NCBI GenBank assembly: GCA_035048495.1
Contig: CM068547.1
Location: 26,357,913 to 26,421,912 of the forward strand
Direction of reading: 5' to 3'
DNA: 64,000 nt
DNA from: Euptelea pleiosperma
Lineage: Eukaryota > Streptophyta > Magnoliopsida > Ranunculales > Eupteleaceae
Shown one piece after another: positions 1 through 10,559 of the stretch (positions within the stretch are counted from its first letter, which is position 1; every line of letters starts with the position of its first letter). The position numbers and the translations under genes were made by a program. A model generated the notes under the pieces. It had not been told where the DNA came from. It ran no database searches and saw nothing but the letters and a program-made list of their open reading frames with translations.

Positions 1-76
1 TTTAGTACTGCACCGTTACTCAATAATTAATGTTTATCGAGATGGTATCTTGTTTGATGTGCCAAAGCGAGGAGTT
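1..76. other. left-edge noncoding DNA, probably DXO1 intron
   Basis: No exon with convincing splice sites is visible. The segment is continuous with the DNA right of the Copia insertion once the element and one copy of its ATTAA target duplication are removed. It is therefore most likely part of the intron upstream of the DXO1 exon at 6284. This is inferred from the insertion structure, not from coding evidence. Confidence 0.5.
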
Positions 77-81
77 ATTAA

Positions 82-306
82 AGTTGAATTCTAAGAATTA
101 GGGTTAGGGTTAGGTTTGGAAAAGAGAGAATAGAGAGTAGAGAAGAGAAGGAGAAAATTGATGTCTATTGTGATTAATCCACAATGACTCCATAACTCTT
201 ATTTATATAAAGGGTTACAGAAACAAGACACGTATACCCCTCATAAGAGGTATTTACAGAACTACCCTATACAAGATAAATACGTATTTCTACGTATCTA
301 ATAACA
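82..306 (-). repeat. 3' LTR of the Copia element
   Basis: This 225-bp copy is about 97% identical by eye to 5733-5952. Read on the minus strand it begins TGTTAT and ends CAACT. It carries an extra GGGTTA unit near its end compared with the other LTR. A central TTATATAAA stretch could serve as a TATA element. Confidence 0.93.
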
Positions 307-317
307 CTCCCCCTCAA
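307..317 (-). promoter_or_regulatory. polypurine tract of the Copia element
   Basis: On the minus strand TTGAGGGGGAG directly abuts the start of the 3' LTR. This is the standard position and composition of the plus-strand primer in LTR retrotransposons. Confidence 0.85.
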
Positions 318-2153
318 GTTGGTGCATAAATGTCTTTCATGTCCAACTTGCATAAGCATCTGTGAAGTTGCCAACTGGGAACTCCTTTGACATCTGCTAC
401 TTGTTCATCTGTCTTCACAAAGGGAGTACAAACTTCTCCAGATATGATCTTTTCCCGATTGAAGTGGCGATCCACTTCAATGTGCTCGGCTCGATCATGT
501 TGTGTCGGATTGTGAGCAATGCTGATAGCTGCCTTGTTGTCACAGTACAAACTCATGGATCCCAAAACTGGAAAGCCAAGCTCAACAACCAACATCTTCA
601 GCCAGAGTATCTCACACAAGCCATGGGCCATTGCCTTAAATTCTGCCTCTGCACTGGATCTGGCAACTACTGGTTGCTTCTTGCTCTTCAAGGTAACCAA
701 ATTGCCTCCTACAAAGGTGTAATAGCCTGAGGTAGATCTCTTGTCATCCTTGGCACCAGCCCAGTCTGCATCAATATATGACTCTACTCTCATGTGGCCA
801 TTCTTCTTAAGAAGGAGGCCTCGGCCAGGGGCAGACTTGAGATATCTCAATATCCTGTGTGCTGCCTCTAAGTGAATCTCCCTAGGAGAATGCATGTACT
901 GACTGATAACACTGACTGCATAGGCAATGTCTGGACAAGTCAAGGAGAGGTAGATCAACCTTCCAACCAGTCTCTGAAAGCTCCCCACATCCTGTAAAGG
1001 TATACTACTCGAGTCGGCCAACTGGTGATTCTGCTCTATGGGGGTCTCCACTGGCTTAGCTCCCAGCTTGCCAGAGTCCTTCAATAGATCTAGGACATAC
1101 TTCCTTTCTGAGATGAAGATCCCTTGGTTGGATCTTGCAACTTCTATGACAAGAAAGTACTTGAGGAGTCCTAGATCTTTGGTTTCAAACTCGCTTGCTA
1201 GATGATTCTTTAGCTTGATCACCTCCTCTACATCATTCCCTGTCAGAATGATATCGTGAACATAGACGATGAGGGCCGTGGTGCTCTTCCCTAGGTGCTT
1301 CACAAATAAGGTGTGATCGGCTTGGCTTCGAGTATATCCCAGCTTCTTCACTGCTAGAGTGAACCTCTCAAACCAAGCTCTAGGGGATTGCTTAAGCTCA
1401 TAGAGGGTTTTCCTCAGTCGACACACTTTGCCGCTGTCCCCTTGGGGAGTGAACCCTGGAGGTGGTACCATATAGACCTCTTCATGCAGATCACCATGAA
1501 GGAATGCATTCTTCACATCTAGCTGATGCAAAGGCTATGCTTGGTTTGCTGTTACAGACAACAAAACCCTGATGGAGTTCATCTTTGCCACAGGTGCAAA
1601 GGTCTCCACATAGTCAATCCCGTAGGTCTTAAGTGTACCCTTTGGCTACCAGTCTGGCCTTGTACTTCTCTACTGACCCATCGGCCTTGTACTTCACTGT
1701 GAACACCCATCTGCATCCGACCGGCTTCTTGCCTCTTGGCAAGTCAACAAGCTCCCAGGTTTTGTTCTTATCCAACGCCTTCATTTCTTCTACCATAGCA
1801 GCTTTCCATCTAGGGTGTGCTAACCCTTCTGCCGTGGAAGAGGGAGTGGGAATGGTGGAAACTGATGTGATAAAGGCTCTGTATGAAGGTGACAAGGCAT
1901 CGTAGGAAACGAAGTTGCTCAAAGGATGTTGAGTACAACTTCTGATGCCTTTTCTAATAGCAATAGGAAGATCAAAATCATCAGTAGACAAGGGAATGAC
2001 AAGTATAGGGAGAGATGGAGGATTACCTGGATCCGAGGAAGGAACCATTGGTCCTGGATCAGCTGTGACTGTTGCCCTTCTACTATAGACTTTGAGCTCC
2101 TTCTGAACTCTAGAAGAGGAGATAGGGATATGGCAGGAAGAGAAACATTCCAT
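314..2153 (-). pseudogene. Copia reverse transcriptase and RNase H, defective
   Basis: The N-terminal RT part (1629-2153) contains the family's WKAAMVEEMKAL and KARLVAKGY segments, then frameshifts near 1630. After a TAG at about 1534-1536 the frame runs open for 405 codons (1531-314): QLDVKNAFLHG, the LYELKQSPRAW segment, and RNase H with DADWAG, SSAEAEF, CDNKAAI and HIEVDRHF. The RT active-site motif, normally YVDD, reads YVHD here: the first catalytic Asp codon is CAC at 1256-1258. This change alone should inactivate polymerisation, so the copy is dead for autonomous transposition. RNase H looks intact. Confidence 0.93.
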
Positions 2154-2159
2154 CTCTCT

Positions 2160-3323
2160 TCAGTACTACTCTCCCCCTGAAGAGAGGTGGGAGAGAAAAA
2201 AGAAAGCTCCTCATGGAAGGTTGCCATGCATACAAACTTCTTCCCAGAGGATGGATGGTAACACTTGTACCTTTTATGGGTAGAGGAGTAATCGAGAAAG
2301 ACGCACTTGAGTGCTTTGGGATCGAGTTTGGTGCGATGAGGACCAAGGATATGTACATAACATACACACCCAAAGATGCGATGAGGAACAAAGAAAAGAG
2401 GAGAAGTAGGAGAAAGAACCTGAAGAGGAGATTTAAAATTGAGAACACGAGAGGGTATTCTGTTACTCAAGTAGGCAGCCGTCAATACAACATTTGACCA
2501 ATAGGTCTTAGGGACATGAGAGCCAATCAAAAGAGATCTAGCTATCTCAGTCAAATGTTGCATTTTTCTCTTAGCTACACCATTCTGTTGAGGGGTGTGG
2601 CTGCAAGAATTTTGATGACAAATCCCATGGTCAAGAAGGTAGTGTTGAAGCCCCCAAACATATATTCTCCACCTTGGTCAGTACGAAGAACCTTGATGAA
2701 AATACCATACTAGGTTTGGATCATCGATCATTAACAAAGGAAATGAAGTAGCGGAAGCCAAAGATAGAAGTTGTCGGGGAAGGTCCCCATACATCAGAAT
2801 GCACAATATCAAAACAAGTAGAACTTCTATTACCTCAGGAGGGATAATTCGATCTACAACGCTTGGAGAGTTCACAGGTCTCACAGTATAAAGTAGAAAC
2901 AAACAGAAGTGAACAAATTAGGAAATAAAAGTTTCAAATACTGAAAAGAGACATGCCCCAGACGAGCATGCCAGTTCAAAACAACATTTATCCTACTACT
3001 ACTACTACTAGCAGAAGACTGTAGTGCTGTGGGCTCAGGAAGGTGTCCATCCAGAAGGTAGAGGCCATTAGCTTCATGTCCAGTGCCAATCGTCCTCCTC
3101 GTCTCTAAGCCCTGAAAGACACAAGAAGTAGGAGAAAAAGTGACACTACAGTTTAGGGTTTTAGTCAAAGCACTGATAGAAAGTAGGTTAGAAGTAAATC
3201 TAGGAATATGCAAAACAGATGAAAGAAGCAATTGAAGAGAGGGAAGGATATTCCCTTTCCCAGATACAGAAGATAAGGTGCCATCAGCTGTCTTCACCTT
3301 ATCACTACCAGAACAGATGGAAT
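2160..3323 (-). pseudogene. Copia GAG-pre-integrase and integrase, fragmented
   Basis: Frames spread over 2881-3348, 2678-2902 and 1919-2563 together resemble Copia integrase. Visible in order are SDKVKTADGTLSSVSGKG, the pre-integrase block WHARLGHVSFQYL, a VLRTDQGGEYM-like core block, and a C-terminal block with the SYLSNRIPSRVL and FGCVCYVH patterns. Frame changes occur several times. The stretch expected between the first catalytic Asp region and the TDQGGE block is much shorter than in intact elements, suggesting an internal deletion. It is not functional as written. Confidence 0.8.
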
Positions 3324-3685
3324 TGTTGTTGTTTGAGGTTGTCACCAATATGCTAAAGATTGAGAGAAAGAGAGATAATGGAGGTTAGGGAGAGAAGGAG
3401 AGATTAGGGTTTGAGAGAGAATGGGGAGATTGAAGTGAATATTCAATCTCCCATAAGTAATATTTATAAGTAGAGGAAATCCCTTCTACAAGTAAAGGAG
3501 AAATCGTGTCGGTCAAGTGGGGGCCCACCACTTAACCCACTAACATGAAATTAAGAGATTGATTGTGGGTTAAGTGGATGGGCCCATCACTTAACCCATA
3601 AGCAATAGAGAATAAACCCCACGTGGAGTAGTGGAACGCAGCCCCACTAAGAACACCCCCACGTGGGTGTACATAGAATCCAACA
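3324..3685 (-). mobile_element. solo LTR nested inside the Copia element
   Basis: This 362-bp block interrupts the pol frame between a codon run ending in TYS and one starting ICSGSDK. It is bounded by the direct repeat GGAAT (3319-3323 and 3686-3690). It begins TGTTG and ends CAACA, the usual TG...CA short inverted ends. A TATAAATA box is present on the minus strand. Removing it with one GGAAT copy rejoins the surrounding Copia frame. No internal domain or second LTR is present, so it is a solo LTR left by recombination or a very short LTR-type element. Confidence 0.82.
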
Positions 3686-4135
3686 GGAATAAGTAGAAAA
3701 TAAAGAAGACAAGCCCGTCATGTGTCCCGAAGCCCCTGAATCAATGATCCAAGTGGGGCTGGATGATGGGAGAGACACATGATGAGCAGGTCTAGTATTA
3801 CTTGATTGGGCAAAAGAGGTGGATGATGTGGCAGAAGGACCATCAAGCTGTTGAAGCAATCGTCGAAGGCCTGCATACTCTGGGGCTGAAAAACTACTAG
3901 GAGGAGCTGAAGGAAGAGGACTCGCCAGAGACTGTCCTGGAGAAGGAGCAGAAGAATCCACACTGACTGTATGAGCACCGGAGGAGGTTGACTGGCTAGG
4001 GCGCCCATGTAGCTTCCAACATTTTGCATGCACATGCCCTAACTTGCCGCAAAAGTCACACTTGGGCCTCTCTCTAGTGAAAGACTTCCCAGAAGAAGAT
4101 CCAGTAGGAGCATAGGATGGAGCTGAGACAGGAGT
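3686..4135 (-). pseudogene. Copia zinc knuckle and aspartic protease segment
   Basis: In the same frame as gag but past its stop, the minus strand encodes a CX2CX4HX4C zinc knuckle (CDFCGKLGHVHAKC, about 4021-4062), a Ser/Pro-rich linker, and the retroviral-type protease signature WIIDSGASGHM (Asp codon at about 3740-3742). The frame then runs into the nested solo LTR at 3685. Without that insertion it would continue into the pre-integrase region. Confidence 0.88.
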
Positions 4136-4969
4136 CTAATAAGATGGACCTCTCTGAGGCTGTTGTGACTGCTGAGGCTGATAAGCAGGAGACGCAGCTA
4201 GTGCTGATCGCTCTGGAAGGAGATGCTCACTCTGAAGAGAGATCCGCCTACTCTCCTCACTCTGAAGATAGGCGTACACCTCACTGAGAGAGGGAAGATC
4301 CACCCTGCTACGCAAGATCTGAACACGAGCCAACTCATAAGAAGGATTGAGTCCAGCAAGAAAATCAAAGATCCGGCCTTTCTCTATATATCGACGAAAG
4401 GGAGCAATCTCTGTGGGATTGAGAGGCTGATAGGAGTAATAATGATTAAGCTCCTGCCACAAGGTACGAAGAGCAGTATAGTACTGAAAGAGAGACTTCT
4501 CCCCCTGTCGGAAGTGGGAGATAGTCTGTCGCAGCTGAAATGCCCGTCCAGTATTCTGCTGCTGTGAGTAGGTCTTCTCAATGATCTCCCAAACCTCTTG
4601 CGTTGTGCGCATAAATAAGAAACTCTCGCTGATATCAGGCCCCATAGAGTTGAGGAACCAGGACATGATAGTAAGATCATCTGTCTGCCACTGTCGATAA
4701 GAGGGATCAGTCTTGGGAGGCTCAACTGTATCCCCCGTAGTGTGACTAAGCTTCCCACGGCCGCCAATAAACAACCGTGCTACCTGAGCCCAGCACAAGT
4801 AGTTCTTGCAATCTAACTTCACGGAGGTGATCCGTAAACTGGGGTTCTCATAAGCCAAGTGATGCACCATCGTTCCAATACCAGTGGAGGGAGTGTCAGT
4901 GCCCACTTCTGACCCTGAAGGAGAAGCCAAGGAGGGTGGAGTAACCATGGGAGGTGGAGGATCTGCCAT
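4136..4969 (-). pseudogene. Copia gag (UBN2-type) ending at a premature stop
   Basis: A 277-codon frame starts at ATG 4969-4967. It has a Pro/Ser-rich N-terminus followed by the plant Copia gag core, with patterns such as LRITSVKLDCKNYLCW, then MSWFLNSM, and later a YTALRTLWQEL block. It ends at TAG (4136-4138) inside a Gln/Pro-rich linker. The same frame stays open beyond the stop through the zinc knuckle and protease, so this looks like a point mutation, not the natural end of gag. Confidence 0.88.
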
Positions 4970-5720
4970 GAAGATCTACGGCCAAGAACAGCTATATAGG
5001 AGCACCGGAGAGTCACAAATAATCACTCGAGGGCTAGAACACGGCTAAAGAGCCACACCACAGACCATAAGAACATCAAAGCAAGGTATATAGGACCCAA
5101 AAAATCCCTCAAGTAATCAAAAGAATAACCAGATGGAGAATGTGACTCAATACACACCCATACGAACCTCAAGATGGGGTATAAGTAGTCAGTATGAGGG
5201 AAGAATAGGTATAGAGATGCAAACAAACATCCTAAAACCAGAAAAACACAAAATAATAGTGTTTAGAGTCGGAATAAGAGGAGATTTGATCAAACCGATG
5301 GTCAATTTGGGCAAAATAGCCACTGGCGGCAACTACTTGGGGAAGAAAATTTCCCACAGATCTCAAATCTTAATGGATCCTTGTAAATAAGGTATCCACA
5401 TGTCGGTTAGATAGGGGGGACTAGATCGAAGCCATAAACCCCCCGAAAAAGTTCATAAAGGGATTGAAAATCGAGCTGGTTCACAAACTGGTTTGTGCGA
5501 AAATGCTGAGAATAATGGCCAAAAAACATCTCAAACAGATCCAAAAAATTCCCAAAAAATAAGAAAAAAAGATCTCTACGAAGTGGAGAAGTTTCAGCCG
5601 ACCTCGATTTTTGTGTCATATGGCTGATGACGTCAGCCGTACGGTCAGATGACGTCAGCAGGTGTCAGATTGCTCCTGGTTTGTCTTCAAGAATGTTCCG
5701 ATAAGCCTCGCCGGCGGATG
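4970..5720 (-). other. Copia untranslated leader
   Basis: About 750 bp lie between the primer binding site and the gag ATG. The small open frames here have no recognisable domain. Long 5' leaders are common in plant Copia elements. Confidence 0.6.
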
Positions 5721-5732
5721 GCTCTGATACCA
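5721..5732 (-). promoter_or_regulatory. primer binding site (initiator Met tRNA)
   Basis: The minus strand reads TGGTATCAGAGC immediately after the 5' LTR. It is complementary to the 3' end of plant initiator methionyl tRNA, the usual Copia minus-strand primer. It fixes the LTR boundary and the element's orientation. Confidence 0.93.
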
Positions 5733-5952
5733 AGTTGAATTCTAAGAATTAGGGTTAGGTTTGGAGAAGAGAGAATACAGAGTAGAGAAGAGAAGGAGAA
5801 AAAGGATGTCTATTGTGATTAATCCACAATGACTCCATAACTCTTATTTATATAAAGGGTTACAGAAACAAGACAAGTATACCCCTCATAAGAGGTATTT
5901 ACAGAACTACCCCTATACAAGATAAATACGTATTTCTACGTATCTGATAACA
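5733..5952 (-). repeat. 5' LTR of the Copia element
   Basis: This 220-bp copy pairs with 82-306. Its outer edge at 5952 is followed by the target duplication ATTAA (5953-5957) and its inner edge abuts the primer binding site. As the 5' LTR of a minus-strand element it would carry the promoter. Confidence 0.93.
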
Positions 5953-6283
5953 ATTAATTTTTTTTTTTATAAATTGGGATTCGGTTCCTTAACTTTCTTC
6001 TTATTGTTGTTTTCTTTTGAATAAGTTTCTTCATATTCATTAAAAAATATTCTGCGTGCATGGATGCATCTATTCATTTTTTCTTTGTATTTGTTAGCTT
6101 CAAATATGTTAGAATCATGTTTGTTCTGTTTTTACTTTTATTTCCTCTTTTGCCATTAGTTATAGGTTTCTACATTGTATGGTATTCTATCTCATTATGG
6201 AATGCAATCATGATTTTTTGTTCTTGGAAATTTTTTCATTCTGACGTGTATATGGATTACTATGTTCATTTGAAATGTTGCAG

Positions 6284-7952
6284 ATACAATCATTCCTAGC
6301 AGGTGTCCCTTTTATTGTTGTTGGATTTAGGTAATCCTGCTTCCTCTCCTTTCTTTTTTACTTTTTATTTAGATATTATTTTGGACTCTTGAAACATTTT
6401 GTAAGATAGGTCCATAAAAATTTTGATCCAGGCATCTGGCACCACCTAAAAATGTCTCTTAGAGACTAATGATCATATGGATGTTAGCTTCAAATACAGA
6501 CATAGTTATGCAGTTTCCATAAATATATACATATTTATTTGCTACTTATTGCTTTATTATTTTATGGGGATTTGGTAACACTGAGGCCATATGTGAATGT
6601 TTTAATCTTTCACTGAACAGCTTCCCCTTGATTTTCTTTAAAGGACCTTCTAAATAATTAGATGTTAGAGATCAATTAATTAGTTTTGCACAAGGATATT
6701 ATTCATGAATGGGATGATGACAGCTCTGTAGTTGGAAGAGGATTTTTTCTTTTTATAAGTAAAAGTATTTTTATAGAAGAGGAAAAGGAAAAAAATCCAC
6801 TGTACAATGGGATAAGAAAAATAAGAAGAAAGAGCTAGAGTGAGGAAGACCCTCACTAACAGCTTGCAAACTATACAATACGAAAGCATCCGGCAGATCC
6901 ATCTATTTAGCAATTCGCAAATTGAGACACTTTAAATAAAGCTATAATATGTAGAAACCCCCATAGGAAAATAAGATTGACCCGATGGATGATCCTAATA
7001 ATCACATTTATCAGCTATTCTTGTGGACAGTTTACATGTTTTATACTGGCCAAAACAATGCATAGATTGGGGTGGGGATCATCTAATCGGATCAATTTCT
7101 TGCCTAGGAAATCTAGGTGGGACAAATCAGATGGTGGGTCCTCTATTCCCCACTCCACGTGTCTCATGCATTGTTGTGCCACTGGTAGGCTAAGGTACTT
7201 CAAATTTCCACCACACTTTTATCCAGATTTGGTGTAGTACCATGGTTGACAATAATCTTTTCTTTGATACAGGGATGATGCGGGCCGACTAGTCCGTACT
7301 GAGAGGCTAAGAACCAAAGACGTAACACACAGAGTAAAGATGAAGAACTACTGGCAGGTGTGAGATTTTTATCTGCTGCATGTATAAGGAACATCGAATT
7401 TACTTTTTGTTTTGTTCTTTTCCCCACAACCAGCCACAAAAAATTTCAATATCCTATTTAACCTAGATCCAGATATATGTTTTGGTTTCATAAACACTAA
7501 TGCGTGTGCGCGTGTACTGAGCAGGCGAATACTAGATGTAGAACAAAGAATACTACCTATGCATGACGATGTGTGGTACATTGTGCACATCCATGTCATG
7601 CATAGGAAGGGCACACATAGCACTTCTTGTTGTGTAGAAACTGTTGAATCTTAATCCTTTGTGGTTCATTTGAATGTATGAGACTTTATTGGCAGGGAGG
7701 AGTCTGCTTGGCATTTGCTGATGAAGTGTTGTGCTGGCTGTACGGAACGGTTAAAGAGAGTTGAGCTCTGACCTTTTATCTTTCTTATGTTCTCAGATAA
7801 TCTTTCTTGAAAGGATTATAATTTAGATATTTTGAATTTTGGCTTCAGATGAAGACTATATCTTGCAGTTCGCTCCGCCCTTCAACCGTTTAGAGCTTCT
7901 ACAGGCCCAGTCCTGCCCCGATGTAATTACTAGCCATATAGAGCAATTGTGA
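6284..7952 (+). CDS. DXO1: DXO1, decapping/deNADding enzyme, last four exons (partial gene)
   Basis: Four exons with GT-AG borders join in frame: 6284-6330, 7273-7357, 7696-7759 and 7849-7952 (stop TGA 7950-7952), together 99 codons. The joined product starts [20 protein letters not shown], continues through [20 protein letters not shown] and [20 protein letters not shown], and ends [21 protein letters not shown] recognise this as the C-terminal part of the DXO/Rai1 family. These enzymes remove incomplete or NAD caps from RNA 5' ends and can then degrade the RNA 5'-3'; plant DXO1 also supports cap methylation. The catalytic Glu/Asp/Lys motifs lie upstream, outside the window. The exon at 6284 starts in phase 0 after an intron longer than 6.2 kb that most likely holds the Copia element. 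The visible part has no stop or frameshift. Confidence 0.9.
6735..6910 (-). mobile_element. retroposon 3' tail in DXO1 intron
   Basis: On the minus strand the segment ends TACTTTTACTTATAAAAAG followed by an A-rich run. The TTACTTAT-plus-A-tail ending is typical of plant L1-like retroposons and resembles the tails at 16.5, 60.2 and 62.2 kb. The 5' extent is unclear. It lies between DXO1 exons 6284-6330 and 7273-7357. Confidence 0.4.
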
Positions 7953-9880
7953 GCATATGGAGGCAATTCGCTATATTTTTATTTATATACCATATGGATA
8001 GATTGGTAGATATAACTTAGAATTATACACACTTTTGAGATAAAAGAGCATGCTCTCATCTGATCAAACAGACATGTTAGACTACAATGAAATGGATTGT
8101 AGAAAATTATAGAGCTTTGCCTTAGTTTAGCCACTGGGACTCATGTAATGCTCAACTTCTGTAACTTATCAATGAAAACATAAGAGTTTTGCTGACGACC
8201 TGTTCTTGTGTATTATTTAAGTCATCTAGGTGATGGTTTGGTAGGTTCACATTGTCCCAGACCTACCTGCTAAGTCTGCGAATAATTCTCGTATTTCTTT
8301 TGTTTTAAAGAACATGTTATACGGCCAAACTTTCGAATGGTTACGGAAAATTCATGAAGTTTTGGGCTAACCAAATAATTCACGATTTATTCCAAATTAT
8401 CAAATTTTAAATGGAAAATTTACAATTTATTAAACTTTTTAATGAAAAACCCGAATTATACAACTTTGATGTACTGTATATTTGCCATATGCGAACTTAA
8501 AAACTAGTGTTCCAGAACTCACTTTCGTACAAAAGGAATGGTGCATTCATCTGGTCGGAACCATTTAATTCTGTCTTTAGTTATATTTTACATTATTCTT
8601 CAGACTTTGTTTTACTATATCAATTCATGTCATTTTAGCTTTCCCATAGAAAAAGGGGAATAAAACATCAATCAAACCATTCTGATCTTTTTGCTGTTTT
8701 TCCTTGTTTGACATAAAAAATAACTTTGATCTTTACTTCCAACCAAGGTATTAAATTTAGATTTCGGAGGTTCGACCAACTTGGAAAAAGAAATATTTTG
8801 ATCAGTGTGGATATAATACAATTTTCCATGGAAAGTGGAAATGCTATAGAAATGATGGAAATATTGTTGAAATCATAGGAAATGATAAAACAAGTATAAA
8901 AACATATTCATAAGCCATCAATCTATAATAGAGAACTATATAAAGTGTGGACATGAATTTCTACAATGTTCTGTAGCATGCAGATGTAGGTATGAGAGCT
9001 TGGTAAAAAAACAGCTATAAAATCATTAAATCATGGCACATTAATAGAACTTTACATTACACATAGGAAGGTTTACAAATTACAAATTTATTTATTTTAA
9101 TAAATTATTAATATATTAAATTAATTGAAAATGAGTAAATTTAAAAATACATTGTATATGCATTAGAAATTTCATTTTTTTAGAAAAAATTAATCCGACC
9201 GAGTTGTAGATCAGGCCGTTATAAAACATATAGTTTTTTCATGCAGCCATGGATTAGGTTAAAAAAAAAAAATTGGGGTTTTTTTTTTCTAATTTTAAGA
9301 AATTTTCACCTTAAAAATCCTCAAATGTGTGTACAAAAGTTTCTAACTTTTGCCTTGATCTACTCCATTGATCAATTTAAGGAGTTTTTTCAAACAAATA
9401 ATCAAAGTGGAAGTCATTTTTGGTCTAAAGATGAATTAAGTATTGAAAGTTTTGCAAAAAAAAAAAAAAAAAATTTTAAATGGTTTTACTGTGTTCCGAT
9501 TGAAATATATCGATCGAAATAATGTAGTTTTATACCATGTTTGGATGGAAATGTTATTGTTCATCGACACTTACTAGTTATTCTGCAAAATAATGCATAT
9601 TTCTACCTGTATGGTATCTCTCTTGTTGACATTTATGGAAATGAAAATATTTCATGAAATTAAAGAAATTTAATCACTTTCTTAAAACTATAATTGTACT
9701 TTTTCCATTTTTCAATTGAAGGCAAAACCAAATTCAGAATCTGAATACTTAGCAACATGGCAACTAAGGATTTACAAGTGATTAACCCCTGGCCCCTAAC
9801 TGACCAACTGTAAATAATATTATGGTATTTTAACAGCACCCCCTGGAAATTTTGGTTGAATTAGTAAGACCTACTTCTAT
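7953..9880. other. DXO1 3' flank and AT-rich spacer
   Basis: This contains the DXO1 3' UTR region, with A-rich candidate polyadenylation signals such as AATGAAAA near 8171, then AT-rich DNA with long T and A runs (9223-9300, 9456-9475). No gene is seen. One degenerate repeat (8310-8515) is listed separately. Confidence 0.6.
8310..8515. repeat. degenerate repeat, ATACGGC/TTCGAATT family (copy 1)
   Basis: It begins near ATACGGCCAAACTTTCGAA and ends with an inverted relative near TTTGCCATATGCGAACTTA. Related blocks occur at about 19.43, 51.2 and 54.95 kb, each mixing TTCG, AATTCGG and CCGAATTAT words. This is probably an old nonautonomous DNA element. The ends are approximate. Confidence 0.45.
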
Positions 9881-9884
9881 TCTA

Positions 9885-10047
9885 TCGCACGGATAAACCG
9901 GACAAAAATATGTGCGGTGAGGCCATTGACCATTGGATTCAAGAGAGCTACAGTCCACGAGGCAACAACTGCGTGAATCTCTTGTATCTTGTATCCAACG
10001 GTCAATGGCCTCAACCGCACTTTGTCCCGTTATCCGTGTGGTAGCAT
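9885..10047. mobile_element. palindromic MITE
   Basis: The two arms are inverted copies. CGCACGGATAAACCGGACAA, then TGCGGTGAGGCCATTGACC, on the left pairs with GGTCAATGGCCTCAACCGCA and TTATCCGTGTGG on the right, around a short centre near 9965. The ORF across it is a shadow of the palindrome. Confidence 0.75.
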
Positions 10048-10149
10048 GACTCAAAATTATATAAGTCCTGGCAAATCATGCATAAGGTCGTCTGTGAGCA
10101 TCATGATGAAAATAACAATTTGAATAAAATTTTGCTGTTATTTACAGTT

Positions 10150-10402
10150 TAGGCCTTGCTTAGTAGCACTACAAATGTTTGTGCGCAAACATTTGCGGCA
10201 TTGTGCTTAATGGCGCAACATCTAACAAATATATGCATTAGACCCAATCATTTTAGGCAAACAACTCTTTCATCCCCCTTGGTCGATCTCCCCCAACAGC
10301 TCTCCCCTCTCCAACCAAATGAATATTTTCTCAGCAAATGTTTGTCATTGCAAAAATTTGATTAACAAATATTTGCTACAAACATTTTCCTGCAAACTAC
10401 AG
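10150..10402 (+). mobile_element. MITE with AAATGTTTG ends (copy 1)
   Basis: The left end contains GGCCTTGCTTAGTAGCACTA then CAAATGTTTGTG. The right end carries AACAAATATTTGCTACAAAC. The middle has a CATCCCC...CTCCCC pyrimidine block. A reverse-oriented relative is at 28835-29005 with the same order of blocks, which supports a dispersed element. Confidence 0.6.
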
Positions 10403-10429
10403 ACAGGATTTGGAGAAAATTTGACCCAT

Positions 10430-10497
10430 TATAACGGTCACTATGGCAATGTCAGCTGATTATGCCGTTATAATGGTCCCTTTTAAACTTTGGTAGA
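10430..10497. repeat. remnant of a CCGTTATAACGG-type MITE
   Basis: CATTATAACGGTCACTATGG and GCCGTTATAATGGTCCC are followed by a CTTTTAAACTTTGG end, matching the right end of the family described at 45337-45746. The left part is missing. Confidence 0.55.
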
Positions 10498-10559
10498 TTA
10501 TCGCGAGCCTACAAGGTATATGTAGTGCTCAGAGGGTAAATCTTTGATGTCAGACAGAC

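Larger units (their letters stand above)
82..5952 (-). mobile_element. Ty1/Copia LTR retrotransposon, full length but coding-defective
   Basis: This 5.87 kb element reads right to left. It has two near-identical LTRs (5733-5952 and 82-306), an initiator-Met tRNA primer site, a polypurine tract, and gag, zinc knuckle, protease, integrase, RT and RNase H in Copia order. It is flanked by the 5-bp target duplication ATTAA (77-81 and 5953-5957). The LTRs differ by about six substitutions plus two small indels, so the insertion is fairly recent. The reading frame is broken by stops in gag (4136-4138) and before the RT core (about 1534), a frameshift near 1630, several shifts and an apparent deletion in integrase, and a solo LTR inserted after the protease. 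It lies antisense to DXO1, most likely in an intron. Confidence 0.95.

Noticed and set aside
98..125. Telomere-like GGGTTAGGGTTAGG run
   Set aside because: It lies inside the Copia 3' LTR; the 5' LTR has a shorter version. It is an LTR length variant, not an interstitial telomere.
7015..7203. 62-codon minus-strand ORF between DXO1 exons
   Set aside because: No recognisable domain; it lies within intron sequence next to a retroposon tail.
9830..10054. 74-codon minus-strand ORF
   Set aside because: Produced by the MITE palindrome at 9885-10047.
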